Of a stretch of DNA of 64,000 bases, positions 15,565 to 24,474 are shown in pieces. Source of the DNA: Pseudomonas sp. PDM16 (GTDB lineage: Bacteria; Pseudomonadota; Gammaproteobacteria; Pseudomonadales; Pseudomonadaceae); the NCBI RefSeq assembly GCF_014851865.1, contig NZ_JACVAM010000006.1, positions 214,681 through 278,680 on the forward strand, given 5' to 3'. The position numbers were made by a program, and so were the translations under genes. Under the pieces are notes generated by a model, which ran no database searches, had not been told where the DNA came from, and saw only the letters and a program-made list of their open reading frames with translations. Every line of letters starts with the position of its first letter. Positions within the stretch are counted from its first letter, which is position 1.

Positions 15565-16818
15565 GTGGGCAAGCTGACGAGCAAGACCGTCGATTCTTTG
15601 GTTAAGGCTGCTGTGCCAGGCAAAACCAATGATGGCGATGGGCTCTACTTTCAGGTATCCAAAAGCGGCGGCTTGAGCTGGATCTTCCGATATAAGCTGG
15701 ACGGCCGAAGTCGCGAAATGGGCCTTGGCCCCTTTCCAGCCGTGACGCTCGGAGGGGCCAGGCAGCTCGCAGCCGATCAAAGAAAAGTCCTTGCAGCAGG
15801 CTCAGATCCGCTAGCTACCCGCGATGCGGAGAAAGAGGCAAGGCGAGAGGCTGAGCGCGAAGCCGCTGCCCGCCGCACAACGTTCGAAGATCTCGCACGC
15901 GACTACCAAAAAGCCCATGGATCAGGTTGGTCTGATAAGTGGCGCAAAGGGTGGCTGAGCAAGCTCAATCGATACGCCTTTCCAATCATAGGAAAACTCT
16001 CTGCAGGCTCGATTCAAACCGAGCAGGTGCTTGCAGTTCTACGCCCCATATGGGGAACGAAAACCCGCACCGCGGACGAAGTTAGAGGGCAGATTGAGCA
16101 GATCTTGGATGCAGCTAAAACCCTCCGTTTGAGGGAAGGCGACAATCCAGCCCGGTGGCGTGGTCACCTGGACAATCTACTCAGCAAGGCAGAAAAGAAG
16201 AAGGCCCGACAACGCCAGCATCTCCCAGCAATCCAATGGCGCGACTTGCCGAAGTTGATGAGCGAACTCAGCAAGGACCCCAGCCGAGATGCGGCAGCCG
16301 CTCGACTTCTGATCCTTTCAGTGGCAAGAACACATATGGTCCAGTTCGCCCAATGGTCCGAGCTCGACCTTGAATCAGAGAAGTGGTCTCTGCCCGCTGA
16401 CAGGATGAAGATGAGAAAACCGTTCGCGATTCCACTATCAACTCAGGCAACCGAACTACTGAAAGCCCTACCGCGGACCAGTTCTCCATACGTGTTCCCT
16501 GGGCAGGGTAGAAGCGGCGTCATGCATGCCAATGCCATTCGCAATCTGCTACATAAGCTGGGGCATGCGGACATAACCGCTCACGGCTTTCGCTCCACCT
16601 TCAGGGACTGGGCAAACGAATGCACTCATTACCCGAGAGAAGTATGCGAGCTTGCGCTAGCCCACGATGAACGCAGCCAGACAGAAGCGGCCTATTCGCG
16701 CTCCGACCTTCTTGAAAAACGAAGAGCTTTAATGACCGACTGGGCGGATTACTGCCTTAGTTCTAGTCAAAGGGGGGGTAACAGCCCCCTGACCGATAGC
16801 GGACTGTCCGGCAGATAG
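15565..16818 (+). CDS. int: P4-type site-specific tyrosine integrase
   Basis: A 417-residue tyrosine recombinase with the N-terminal DUF4102 arm-binding domain typical of P4 and island integrases (DGDGLYFQVSKSGGLSWIFRY, then EMGLGPFPAVTLGGAR). The catalytic residues are Arg255 (SVARTH), His340 and Arg343 (AHGFRSTFRDWA), His367 (ALAHDERS) and Tyr377 (AAYSRSD). It therefore looks intact. It starts with GTG at 15565 after AGAGG; a nearby ATG is out of frame. The region from about 375 to 417 is the usual tail plus a short polar extension. It should catalyse integration at the ppa terminator. Confidence 0.92.
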   Translation: MGKLTSKTVDSLVKAAVPGKTNDGDGLYFQVSKSGGLSWIFRYKLDGRSREMGLGPFPAVTLGGARQLAADQRKVLAAGSDPLATRDAEKEARREAEREAAARRTTFEDLARDYQKAHGSGWSDKWRKGWLSKLNRYAFPIIGKLSAGSIQTEQVLAVLRPIWGTKTRTADEVRGQIEQILDAAKTLRLREGDNPARWRGHLDNLLSKAEKKKARQRQHLPAIQWRDLPKLMSELSKDPSRDAAAARLLILSVARTHMVQFAQWSELDLESEKWSLPADRMKMRKPFAIPLSTQATELLKALPRTSSPYVFPGQGRSGVMHANAIRNLLHKLGHADITAHGFRSTFRDWANECTHYPREVCELALAHDERSQTEAAYSRSDLLEKRRALMTDWADYCLSSSQRGGNSPLTDSGLSGR

Positions 16819-16863
16819 CAATCGTGTGCTAAAGGCAGCTACCGGCCAAAGGTGTCTGCTTCC

Positions 16864-17049
16864 GGCCGATTCTGTTGAAAAAGTCGGTTTCTGAGAGAGC
16901 TGCCTTTCGGTAGCTCAGAAATCGCCCGATTTCGGCGTTGCTACGTAAAATCCAAGACAGCTCCGTCTTCTGAGCGAACCAGATTTCAACGTCGCTAACG
17001 CTCTTTCATTAGCAAAAAAACCGACAGGACTTTTTCAACAGAATCGGCC
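16864..17049. repeat. 186-bp MITE-like element with IS1182-type ends
   Basis: The ends are inverted: GGCCGATTCTGTTGAAAAAG (16864 on) and its perfect complement at 17028-17049 (22 bp). No gene inside. The ends resemble those of the IS1182-type IS at 26446-28017. A partial copy lies at 33856-33936 in the opposite orientation. The surrounding 341-bp gap (16819-17159) also contains repeated TAGCGGACTGTC and CAGCTACCGGCC motifs and no gene. Confidence 0.7.
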
Positions 17050-17159
17050 ATTAGCGGCCGTTCGTTACCGGCAGCTACCGGCCAATAGCGGACTGTCGGC
17101 ATCGCTATCACTAGTTACTGAAGATCAGCACAAAGCAACTACCTGATACAGCATTGCAA

Positions 17160-18614
17160 TCACTTGGCCGCAAGCGCCTCGGGCGCTTTCCAGCCACCGC
17201 CCAACGCTTTGAATGCCGCGACGCCAGCGAGGGCCGACTCGGTTTGCGCCTGGGCTCGGGCATCTGTAGCACGCAGCAGATTTTCATCGGCCTGCAACAC
17301 TTCGATCAGGCTGACGACACCCTGCTGGTAAGCCTCGAACGATGCCTGCCGCGCGCGGCTGAGCGAGTCCACGCCCTGCTCCAGCACACGGGCCTGCTGC
17401 TCACGCTTGACCAGTGCCGAGAAGGCATTTTCCACGTCCTCGGTAGCGCGCAGCGCGGCGAGGCGGTAGGCCGCCAGTTGCTCGGCTTCCTGCCCTTTGG
17501 CCAGGTCGATCTGGGCATCGATACGGCCGAAGTCGAACAGGCGCCAACGCAGCCCCAGCACACCACTCATCTGGCTGGCGCCGCTACTGAACAGGTTGCC
17601 ATCGGACACCGACGTGGCACTGCCGATCAGCCCACTCAGCGAAAACTTCGGGTAGTACTCGGCAATGGCCGCACCAATGCGGGCGTTCGAAGCAGCCAGG
17701 CGGCGCTCAGCGACGATCAGGTCGGGCCGGCGACGCAGCAGGTCGCCAGGCGTACCGCTCGCAGCGATCTGCGGTGTCACCGGAATGGCCTCACTCCCGG
17801 CCAGCTCGGCGCGATGCGTGCCAGGTTGCGCACCGAGTAGCACGTCGAGAGCGTTCATCGCAGCATCCAAGCCGGCCTCCAGCACCGGCACCGAGGCGCT
17901 TACCTGAGCCAGTGCGCCGCGGGCCTGATGCACCTGCAATTCGGCAGCCAGCCCCTGGCCTTGCAGTAACTCGATGGTGGCCACCAGCTCCTGTTGCGTC
18001 TTCACCTGCTGACGCGCCACGGCTATACGGGTTTGCAGGCCGCGAATGCTGATGTAGGTGTCGGCGGTCTGCGCTGCGATGGCGAGTCGCGTAGCAGTGG
18101 CTCCCGCTTGCGAGGCTTGGTATTGCGCAAGTGCCGCCTCGCGATCACGACGCAGACCACCGAAGACATCCAGTTCCCAACTGGCGCCGAGGTTGGTTTC
18201 GTAGCTGTTGCCATAGCGGTCGAACCCTGGCGTGGAATCGAGTACCTGGCCCAACGGCGTCTCCACCGATTGGTAGGCGCGCGCTGCCTGGCCGTTGACG
18301 GAGCCGGACGGCAACAGTGCCGCATTGGCCGCACCCAGGCCGGCGTGGGCTTGGGCGATACGTGCGGTGGCTTGGGCCAGATCCAGGTTCTGCTGCAGGG
18401 CGAGCGTTACCAAGCGAGTCAGTTGTGGGTCGCCGAAGCCTGCCCACCAATCGACCAAGTAGGCCGTAGAGCTCACAGGCCGTTGCTCGACCGTGTTCTG
18501 TCCCAGGAAGCGCTCGGACAGGGATATCTCCGGACGCTGGTAATCGGGGCCAACCGCGCAGCCTGCCACCAGGCCGGTGCTGATCAGTACAACGAGGAGT
18601 CGCTTCGACGGCAT
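17160..18614 (-). CDS. NodT-family outer-membrane efflux lipoprotein (OprM type)
   Basis: A 484-residue outer-membrane factor of RND pumps, the TolC/OprM trimeric channel through which drugs leave the cell. The signal peptide MPSKRLLVVLISTGLVAGC puts the lipid-bearing Cys at 19, followed by AVGPDYQRPE, the typical NodT start. Two OEP repeats follow, each with long Ala/Gln-rich helices (for example DLAQATARIAQAHAGLGAAN and DLAKGQEAEQLAAYRLAALR) and GDLLRRRPDL. The ATG at 18614 was chosen to give a proper lipoprotein signal. It is divergent from the tetR gene, and a GTGACC-N12-GGTCAC site lies in its promoter. Confidence 0.92.
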   Translation of the reverse strand: MPSKRLLVVLISTGLVAGCAVGPDYQRPEISLSERFLGQNTVEQRPVSSTAYLVDWWAGFGDPQLTRLVTLALQQNLDLAQATARIAQAHAGLGAANAALLPSGSVNGQAARAYQSVETPLGQVLDSTPGFDRYGNSYETNLGASWELDVFGGLRRDREAALAQYQASQAGATATRLAIAAQTADTYISIRGLQTRIAVARQQVKTQQELVATIELLQGQGLAAELQVHQARGALAQVSASVPVLEAGLDAAMNALDVLLGAQPGTHRAELAGSEAIPVTPQIAASGTPGDLLRRRPDLIVAERRLAASNARIGAAIAEYYPKFSLSGLIGSATSVSDGNLFSSGASQMSGVLGLRWRLFDFGRIDAQIDLAKGQEAEQLAAYRLAALRATEDVENAFSALVKREQQARVLEQGVDSLSRARQASFEAYQQGVVSLIEVLQADENLLRATDARAQAQTESALAGVAAFKALGGGWKAPEALAAK

Positions 18615-18654
18615 GGGATGTTCTTCCAGGGCAAGGGAGGAGACTGCAGAAACT

Positions 18655-18678
18655 GTGACCATAATACATTTTGGTCAC
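18655..18678. promoter_or_regulatory. Operator 1 for the divergent efflux genes
   Basis: GTGACC (18655-18660), 12 bp, GGTCAC (18673-18678): a 24-bp dyad between the divergent NodT and tetR genes. The same half sites with identical spacing recur at 19339-19362 before the adaptor gene. Inferred to bind the TetR encoded at 18718. Confidence 0.6.
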
Positions 18679-18717
18679 TAATTGTCTATCACCCTGCCGC
18701 TCTGTAGGCTATCCCCC

Positions 18718-19335
18718 ATGAACAAGACCCCCTCCCCCAAAGTTGCAGCACGTGGTCCGGTGGATCACGAGGTGCGTGATCAGATCGTGGCAGCGGCGAC
18801 CGAGCACTTCCGCCTGTATGGCTACGAGAAGACCACGGTTTCCGACTTGGCCAAGGCCATCGGTTTTTCCAAGGCCTATATCTACAAGTTCTTCGAGTCC
18901 AAGCAGGCCATCGGCGAGATGATCTGCGCGAACTGCCTGCAGCAGATACAGACCGAGGTGAATGCTGCCATCGATGAGGTGGACAGCCCGCCGGAGAAGC
19001 TGCGGCGCATGCTCAAGGCATTGGTGGAAGCTTGCCTGCGGCTGTTCTTCCAGGATCGCAAACTCTACGAAATCGCCGCCTCCGCCGCCTCCGGGCGCTG
19101 GCCGGCAACCCTGCTCTACGAAGGCTTCATCGAGCAGACCCTTCGCGAGATCCTGCAGCAGGGCCGGCAGAGCGGCGACTTCGAGCGCAAGACGCCACTG
19201 GACGAAACCACCCGCGCGATCCACCTGATCATGCGCCCCTATTTCAACCCGCTGCTGCTCCAGTACGGGCTCGAAACCACCGATGAAGCGCCGGCCCTGC
19301 TGTCCAGCCTGGTGTTGCGCAGTCTGTCACCCTGA
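18718..19335 (+). CDS. TetR-family transcriptional regulator (efflux repressor)
   Basis: A 205-residue TetR-type protein. The HTH is clear at about residues 20-65: IVAAATEHFRLYGYEKTTVSDLAKAIGFSKAYIYKFFESK. The C-terminal half is a ligand-binding helical domain. The ATG at 18718 lacks a strong ribosome site; an in-frame start lies 36 bp upstream. It sits between the divergent NodT gene and the adaptor-pump genes. Matching 24-bp palindromes in front of NodT/tetR and in front of the adaptor argue that it represses both transcription units and itself. The inducer is unknown. Confidence 0.88.
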   Translation: MNKTPSPKVAARGPVDHEVRDQIVAAATEHFRLYGYEKTTVSDLAKAIGFSKAYIYKFFESKQAIGEMICANCLQQIQTEVNAAIDEVDSPPEKLRRMLKALVEACLRLFFQDRKLYEIAASAASGRWPATLLYEGFIEQTLREILQQGRQSGDFERKTPLDETTRAIHLIMRPYFNPLLLQYGLETTDEAPALLSSLVLRSLSP

Positions 19336-19338
19336 TTA

Positions 19339-19362
19339 GTGACTATTGACTAAATTGGTCAC
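19339..19362. promoter_or_regulatory. Operator 2 before the RND adaptor gene
   Basis: GTGACT (19339-19344), 12 bp, GGTCAC (19357-19362): the same spacing as operator 1, 44 bp before the adaptor ATG. The centre is A/T-rich (ATTGACTAAATT) and could overlap a promoter. Confidence 0.6.
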
Positions 19363-19406
19363 GCGAATCAAAGTGAGGCTCCCTACGACTTCGCAACGGG
19401 TTCCTC

Positions 19407-20522
19407 ATGCGCCGGCGCAACCTCCTTCTGTCCACTCTGGTCGGCGTGATGCCGTTCGTGCTGGTCGCCTGCAGCGACCAGACGCCCCCCGATCCCCGCA
19501 CTGACGCGCCACTGGTCCGCGTCACCACCATCCAGTCGGCAACCGCTACATCGCGCGCCTTCACCGGCATCGTCGCGGCCAGGGTGCAGAGCGATCTGGG
19601 TTTCCGCGTGTCCGGCAAGGTGTTGCAACGCCTGGTCGATACCGGCCAGACCGTCAAGCGTGGCCAGGTTCTGCTGCGTCTCGATCCAGTCGATCTGCAA
19701 CTCGCTGCCCATGCGCAGCGCGAGGCGGTGGCCGCAGCGCGGGCACAGGCTCAGCAGGCCAGCGATGACGAGGCTCGTTACCGTGCGCTACGCGGGACTG
19801 GTGCCGTTTCCGCGTCCGCTTACGACCAGTACAAGGCAGCGGCGGATGCGGCTCGCGCGCAACTGAGTGCAGCCGAGGCCCAAGCCAAGGTTGCCGGTAA
19901 CGCCACCCGCTACGCCGAACTGCTCGCCGATGCCGACGGCATCGTCATGGAAACCCTGGCCGAGCCAGGCCAGGTAGTCAGCGCCGGCCAGGCCGTGGTA
20001 CGGCTTGCACATGCCGGTCCACGCGAAGCGCTGGTGCAACTGCCGGAAACCCTGCGCCCGGCAGTCGGCTCCAGTGCTGAGGCCAGGCTCTTCGGTAGGC
20101 AAGACATCAGCGTCGCCACCCGGCTGCGCCAGTTGTCGGATGTCGCCGACCGCCAGACCCGCACCTTCGAGGCGCGCTACGTGCTCGAAGGCGAGCTGGC
20201 CAACGCGCCGCTGGGCACCACCATCACCGTGCAAATCAGCGAGTCGCAAACCGTTTCACCAAGCGCAGTGCAGGTGCCCATCGCCGCGCTGTACGACGCC
20301 GGCAACGGGCCTGGCATCTGGATGATTCGCGGAGAGCCGACGCAGGTTGCATGGACGCCCGTCAGCGTTCAGTCGCTGGACGATGAGAGCGCCCGCATCA
20401 GCGGCGCGATCAAGCTAGGCGACCAGATCGTCGCCCTGGGCGCGCACCTGCTGCGCGACGGCCAAGCCGTTCGCCTGGCCGAGCCGGCCACCGTGGCGGC
20501 AACCGAGGAAGGCCAGCCATGA
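19407..20522 (+). CDS. RND efflux periplasmic adaptor lipoprotein (MFP)
   Basis: A 371-residue membrane-fusion protein. The signal peptide ends in FVLVAC with the acylated Cys near residue 22. Then come the barrel-sandwich half LGFRVSGKVLQRLVDTGQTVKRGQVLLRLD, an Ala-rich coiled-coil hairpin (about residues 95-155), and the second half YAELLADADGIVMETLAEPGQVV. Beta-barrel and membrane-proximal domains follow. It bridges the pump in the inner membrane and the NodT channel. The stop overlaps the pump's ATG (ATGA), so the two are translationally coupled. The ATG at 19407 has no strong Shine-Dalgarno. Confidence 0.93.
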   Translation: MRRRNLLLSTLVGVMPFVLVACSDQTPPDPRTDAPLVRVTTIQSATATSRAFTGIVAARVQSDLGFRVSGKVLQRLVDTGQTVKRGQVLLRLDPVDLQLAAHAQREAVAAARAQAQQASDDEARYRALRGTGAVSASAYDQYKAAADAARAQLSAAEAQAKVAGNATRYAELLADADGIVMETLAEPGQVVSAGQAVVRLAHAGPREALVQLPETLRPAVGSSAEARLFGRQDISVATRLRQLSDVADRQTRTFEARYVLEGELANAPLGTTITVQISESQTVSPSAVQVPIAALYDAGNGPGIWMIRGEPTQVAWTPVSVQSLDDESARISGAIKLGDQIVALGAHLLRDGQAVRLAEPATVAATEEGQP

Positions 20523-23500
20523 GCGAAGGTCGTTTCAACCTCTCCGCACTCGCCGTGCGCGAGCGCTCCGTCACCCTGTTCCTGGTCTGCCTGATCTCCC
20601 TGGCGGGGCTGGTCGCCTTCTTCAAGCTCGGGCGGGCCGAAGACCCGGCCTTCACCATCAAGGTCATGACCATCGTCACCGCCTGGCCGGGCGCCACCGC
20701 CCAGGAAATGCAGGATCAGGTCGCCGAGAAGATCGAGAAGCGTCTGCAGGAGCTGCGCTGGTACGACCGCAGCGAAACCTATACCCGCCCGGGCCTGGCC
20801 TTCACCACCCTGTCGCTGCTCGACACCACACCGCCCTCGGAGGTGCCCGAGGAGTTCTACCAGGCGCGCAAGAAGATCAGTGACGAGGCCAAGACGCTGC
20901 CGGCCGGGGTGATCGGCCCGCTGGTCAACGATGAGTATTCGGACGTCACCTTCGCCCTGTTCGCACTCAAAGCCAGGGGCGAGCCGCAGCGCCACCTAGT
21001 GCGCGACGCCGAGACCCTGCGTCAGCGCCTGCTGCATGTACCCGGCGTGAAAAAGGTCAACATCATCGGCGAGCAAGCCGAGCGTATCTTCGTCGAGTTC
21101 TCCCACGAGCGCCTGGCCACCCTGGGCATCGGCCCTCAGGACGTGTTCGCCGCGCTCAACGGGCAGAACGCCCTGACCCCGGCCGGCTCCGTGGAAACCC
21201 GCGGCCCCGACGTGTTCCTGCGTCTGGACGGTGCCTTCGATGAGTTGCAGAAGATCCGCGACACTCCAATCATCGCCCAAGGCCGCACCCTGAAGCTTTC
21301 CGATGTCGCCACGGTCAAGCGCGGCTACGAAGACCCGGCCACTTTCCTGATTCGCAACGGCGGCGAACCGTCCCTGTTGCTCGGCATCATCATGCGTGAA
21401 GGCTGGAACGGGCTCGACCTGGGCAAGGCCTTGAACGACGAGGTGCAGCAGATCAATGCCGAACTGCCGCTGGGCATGAGCCTGAGCAAGGTCACCGACC
21501 AGGCCGTCAACATCAGCGCGTCCGTCGACGAGTTCATGATCAAGTTCTTCGTCGCGCTGCTGGTGGTCATGCTGGTGTGCTTCGTCAGCATGGGCTGGCG
21601 CGTCGGCGTGGTGGTCGCGGTGGCGGTGCCGCTGACCCTGGCGATGGTCTTCGTGGTGATGGCCGCCAGCGGCAAGAACTTCGACCGCATCACCCTGGGC
21701 TCGCTGATCCTCGCTCTCGGCCTGCTGGTGGACGATGCGATCATCGCCATCGAGATGATGGTGGTGAAGATGGAGGAAGGCTACGACCGCGTGCGAGCCT
21801 CCGCCTACGCCTGGAGCCACACAGCGGCGCCGATGCTCTCCGGCACCCTGGTCACTGCCGTCGGCTTCATGCCTAACGGCTTCGCCCGCTCCACGGCCGG
21901 CGAATACACCAGCAACATGTTCTGGATCGTCGGCATCGCGCTGATCGCTTCCTGGTTAGTCGCGGTGATCTTCACGCCATACTTCGGCGTCAAGCTGCTG
22001 CCCGCGATCAAGAAGGTCGAGGGCGGTCACGACGCCATCTACGACACCCCGCGCTACAACCGATTTCGGCGGATTCTGGGCAGGGTGATCGCCCACAAAT
22101 GGCTGGTCGCAGGCTCCGTGGTCGGGCTGTTCGTGACGGCCGTACTCGGCATGGCGCTGGTCAAGAAACAGTTCTTTCCCATCTCCGACCGCCCCGAAGT
22201 GATGGTCGAAGTACAGATGCCTTATGGCACCTCGATCCTCCAGACCAGCGCTGCTGCGGAAAAAGTCGAAACCTGGCTGGCCCAACAGGCAGAGGCGAAG
22301 ATCGTCACGGCCTACATCGGCCAGGGCGCACCGCGCTTCTTCATGGCCATGAGCCCGGAACTGCCGGATCCGTCGTTCGCCAAGATCGTCGTGCGTACCG
22401 ACAACCCGGATGAGCGCGAGGCATTAAAGCATCGCCTGCGCAAGGCGATTGCCGAGGGGCTGGCCAGCGAGGCGCAGGTGCGTGTCAGTCAATTGGTGTT
22501 CGGACCCTACTCGCCGTATCCGGTGGCCTACCGGGTCACCGGCCCGGATCCACAGCGTCTGCGCGAAATAGCCGCCGAGGTACAGCAGGTGATGGATGCC
22601 AGCCCGCTGATGCGCACGGTCAATACCGACTGGGGCACCCGTGTCCCCACGCTGCACTTCAATCTGCAGCAGGATCGCCTGCAGGCGGTGGGGTTGACCT
22701 CCAGTACCGTCGCGCAGCAGCTGCAGTTTTTGCTTAGCGGCGTGCCCGTCACCGCCGTGCGCGAAGACATCCGCACGGTGCAGGTCATGGCCCGCGCTGC
22801 CGGCGATATCCGCTTCGACCCGGCGCGGGTGATGGACTTCACCCTGGCCGGTGCCAATGGCCAGCGCATTCCTCTGTCGCAGGTGGGTGAAGTGGAAGTG
22901 CGCATGGAAGAGCCGATCATGCGCTGGCGGGATCGTGTGCCGACTATAACCGTGCGTGGCGATATCGCCGAAGGCCTCCAACCGCCAGACGTGTCGGCCG
23001 CCATCAGCCAGCAGTTGCAACCTATCATCGACAGGCTGCCGAGCGGCTATCGCATCGAGCAAGCGGGCTCCATCGAAGAGTCGGGCAAAGCCAGCAAGGC
23101 CATGCTGCCGCTGTTCCCGATCATGCTGGCCGTCACGCTGGTCATCATCATCCTGCAGGTGCGCTCGATCGCCGCGATGATCATGGTCTTTCTCACCAGC
23201 CCGCTGGGGCTGATCGGTGTGGTGCCGACGCTGATCCTATTCCAGCAGCCGTTCGGCATCAACGCGCTGGTCGGGCTGATCGCGCTGTCCGGCATCCTCA
23301 TGCGCAACACGCTGATCCTGATCGGGCAGATCCGCCAGAACGAGGCGGCGGGGCTCGATCCGTTCCGCGCCGTGGTCGAAGCCACCGTGCAACGTGCTCG
23401 GCCGGTGATCCTCACCGCGCTGGCGGCGATCCTGGCGTTCATCCCACTGACCCATTCGGTGTTCTGGGGCACGCTCGCCTACACCCTGATCGGCGGCACC

Positions 23501-23608
23501 TTCGCCGGCACCGTGCTGACCCTGGTGTTCCTGCCGGCCATGTACGCCATCTGGTTCGGCATCCGCCCTATCCCCCACGAACCACTCGCGCAGGCAAAAC
23601 CTGCATGA
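20519..23608 (+). CDS. RND efflux transporter, inner-membrane pump (HAE-1/TriC-like)
   Basis: A 1029-residue RND pump with the family's 12-helix, two-loop architecture. The start FNLSALAVRERSVTLFLVCL resembles the TriC-type subgroup rather than MexB. Large periplasmic loops follow TM1 and TM7. The proton-relay Asp pair is in ALGLLVDDAIIAIEMM, and MLSGTLVTAVGFMPNG follows in the usual place. TM11/12 include SGILMRNTLILIGQIRQ and a conserved AILAFIPLT. It uses the proton gradient to export drugs through the adaptor and NodT protein. From sequence alone the substrate is unknown. The resemblance to the triclosan pump TriC is my impression, not a search result. Confidence 0.92.
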   Translation: MSEGRFNLSALAVRERSVTLFLVCLISLAGLVAFFKLGRAEDPAFTIKVMTIVTAWPGATAQEMQDQVAEKIEKRLQELRWYDRSETYTRPGLAFTTLSLLDTTPPSEVPEEFYQARKKISDEAKTLPAGVIGPLVNDEYSDVTFALFALKARGEPQRHLVRDAETLRQRLLHVPGVKKVNIIGEQAERIFVEFSHERLATLGIGPQDVFAALNGQNALTPAGSVETRGPDVFLRLDGAFDELQKIRDTPIIAQGRTLKLSDVATVKRGYEDPATFLIRNGGEPSLLLGIIMREGWNGLDLGKALNDEVQQINAELPLGMSLSKVTDQAVNISASVDEFMIKFFVALLVVMLVCFVSMGWRVGVVVAVAVPLTLAMVFVVMAASGKNFDRITLGSLILALGLLVDDAIIAIEMMVVKMEEGYDRVRASAYAWSHTAAPMLSGTLVTAVGFMPNGFARSTAGEYTSNMFWIVGIALIASWLVAVIFTPYFGVKLLPAIKKVEGGHDAIYDTPRYNRFRRILGRVIAHKWLVAGSVVGLFVTAVLGMALVKKQFFPISDRPEVMVEVQMPYGTSILQTSAAAEKVETWLAQQAEAKIVTAYIGQGAPRFFMAMSPELPDPSFAKIVVRTDNPDEREALKHRLRKAIAEGLASEAQVRVSQLVFGPYSPYPVAYRVTGPDPQRLREIAAEVQQVMDASPLMRTVNTDWGTRVPTLHFNLQQDRLQAVGLTSSTVAQQLQFLLSGVPVTAVREDIRTVQVMARAAGDIRFDPARVMDFTLAGANGQRIPLSQVGEVEVRMEEPIMRWRDRVPTITVRGDIAEGLQPPDVSAAISQQLQPIIDRLPSGYRIEQAGSIEESGKASKAMLPLFPIMLAVTLVIIILQVRSIAAMIMVFLTSPLGLIGVVPTLILFQQPFGINALVGLIALSGILMRNTLILIGQIRQNEAAGLDPFRAVVEATVQRARPVILTALAAILAFIPLTHSVFWGTLAYTLIGGTFAGTVLTLVFLPAMYAIWFGIRPIPHEPLAQAKPA

Positions 23609-23639
23609 ACCGCCCCTTACTTGAGCGAGAGTAACTGCC

Positions 23640-24446
23640 ATGTCCAATTCCCCAGTGGTCGTCATAACCGGCGTGTCATCAGGCATCGGTCGCACGGCGG
23701 CCGAACAGTTCGCCCGACGCGGCTGTCGCGTGTTCGGCAGCGTGCGCAACCCGGCCACCGCGCAGGCCATCCCCGGCGTCGAGCTGATTCAGCTGGATAT
23801 CCGTGACGAAGACTCGATTCGCCACAGTATCGATCATGTGATCGCGGAGGCCGGGCGCATCGACGTACTGGTCAACAATGCCGGTACCACGTTGCTCGGA
23901 GCGACGGAGGAAACCGCCATCGACGAGGCCCAGGCGCTGTTCGACACCAATGTCTTCGGCACCCTGCGCGTCACCCAGGCGGTACTGCCACAGATGCGCA
24001 AGCAAGGCAGCGGGCGCATCGTCAACGTCAGTTCTGTGCTCGGCTTCCTACCGGCGCCCTACATGGGCCTGTACTCGGCCTCCAAACATGCCGTGGAAGG
24101 TTTGTCCGAGACCCTGGATCACGAGGTGCGGCGCTTCGGTATCCGCATCGCGCTGGTCGAACCTTCGTTCACCAAGACCAGCCTCGACCTCAACGCGCCA
24201 CAGACCGCCCTGCACATCGCCGCCTACGACAGCGAGCGGGCAACCGTCTCCCAGGCCATCCAGATGAACGTGCAGAAGGCACCTTTGCCCGATGCGGTCG
24301 CCGCGACCATCGTCGAGGCTGCCCTGGGCGCGTGGAAAATGCGCCATACCCCCAAAGGCGAGGCCACCCTGCTCAGACGCCTGCGTCGCTTCATGCCGGC
24401 GGGCCCAGTCGATTCGGGCCTGCGCAAGACCTTCGGCCTCGGCTGA
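23640..24446 (+). CDS. Short-chain dehydrogenase/reductase (classical SDR)
   Basis: A 268-residue classical SDR. The cofactor loop is VITGVSSGIGRTAAEQF, the NNAG motif is VLVNNAGTTLLG, and the catalytic triad region is VNVSSVLGF with YSASKHAVEGLSETL (Ser, Tyr-x3-Lys). The residue after the first strand (SVRNP) suggests NADPH preference. It begins 31 bp after the pump and is followed 28 bp later by a ketosynthase, so it is almost certainly in the efflux operon. It might detoxify a substrate of the pump, or take part in fatty acid-type reduction with the ketosynthase; neither is shown by the sequence. Confidence 0.88.
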   Translation: MSNSPVVVITGVSSGIGRTAAEQFARRGCRVFGSVRNPATAQAIPGVELIQLDIRDEDSIRHSIDHVIAEAGRIDVLVNNAGTTLLGATEETAIDEAQALFDTNVFGTLRVTQAVLPQMRKQGSGRIVNVSSVLGFLPAPYMGLYSASKHAVEGLSETLDHEVRRFGIRIALVEPSFTKTSLDLNAPQTALHIAAYDSERATVSQAIQMNVQKAPLPDAVAATIVEAALGAWKMRHTPKGEATLLRRLRRFMPAGPVDSGLRKTFGLG

Positions 24447-24474
24447 TTAATGTCTTCACGTACGAGACCACACC

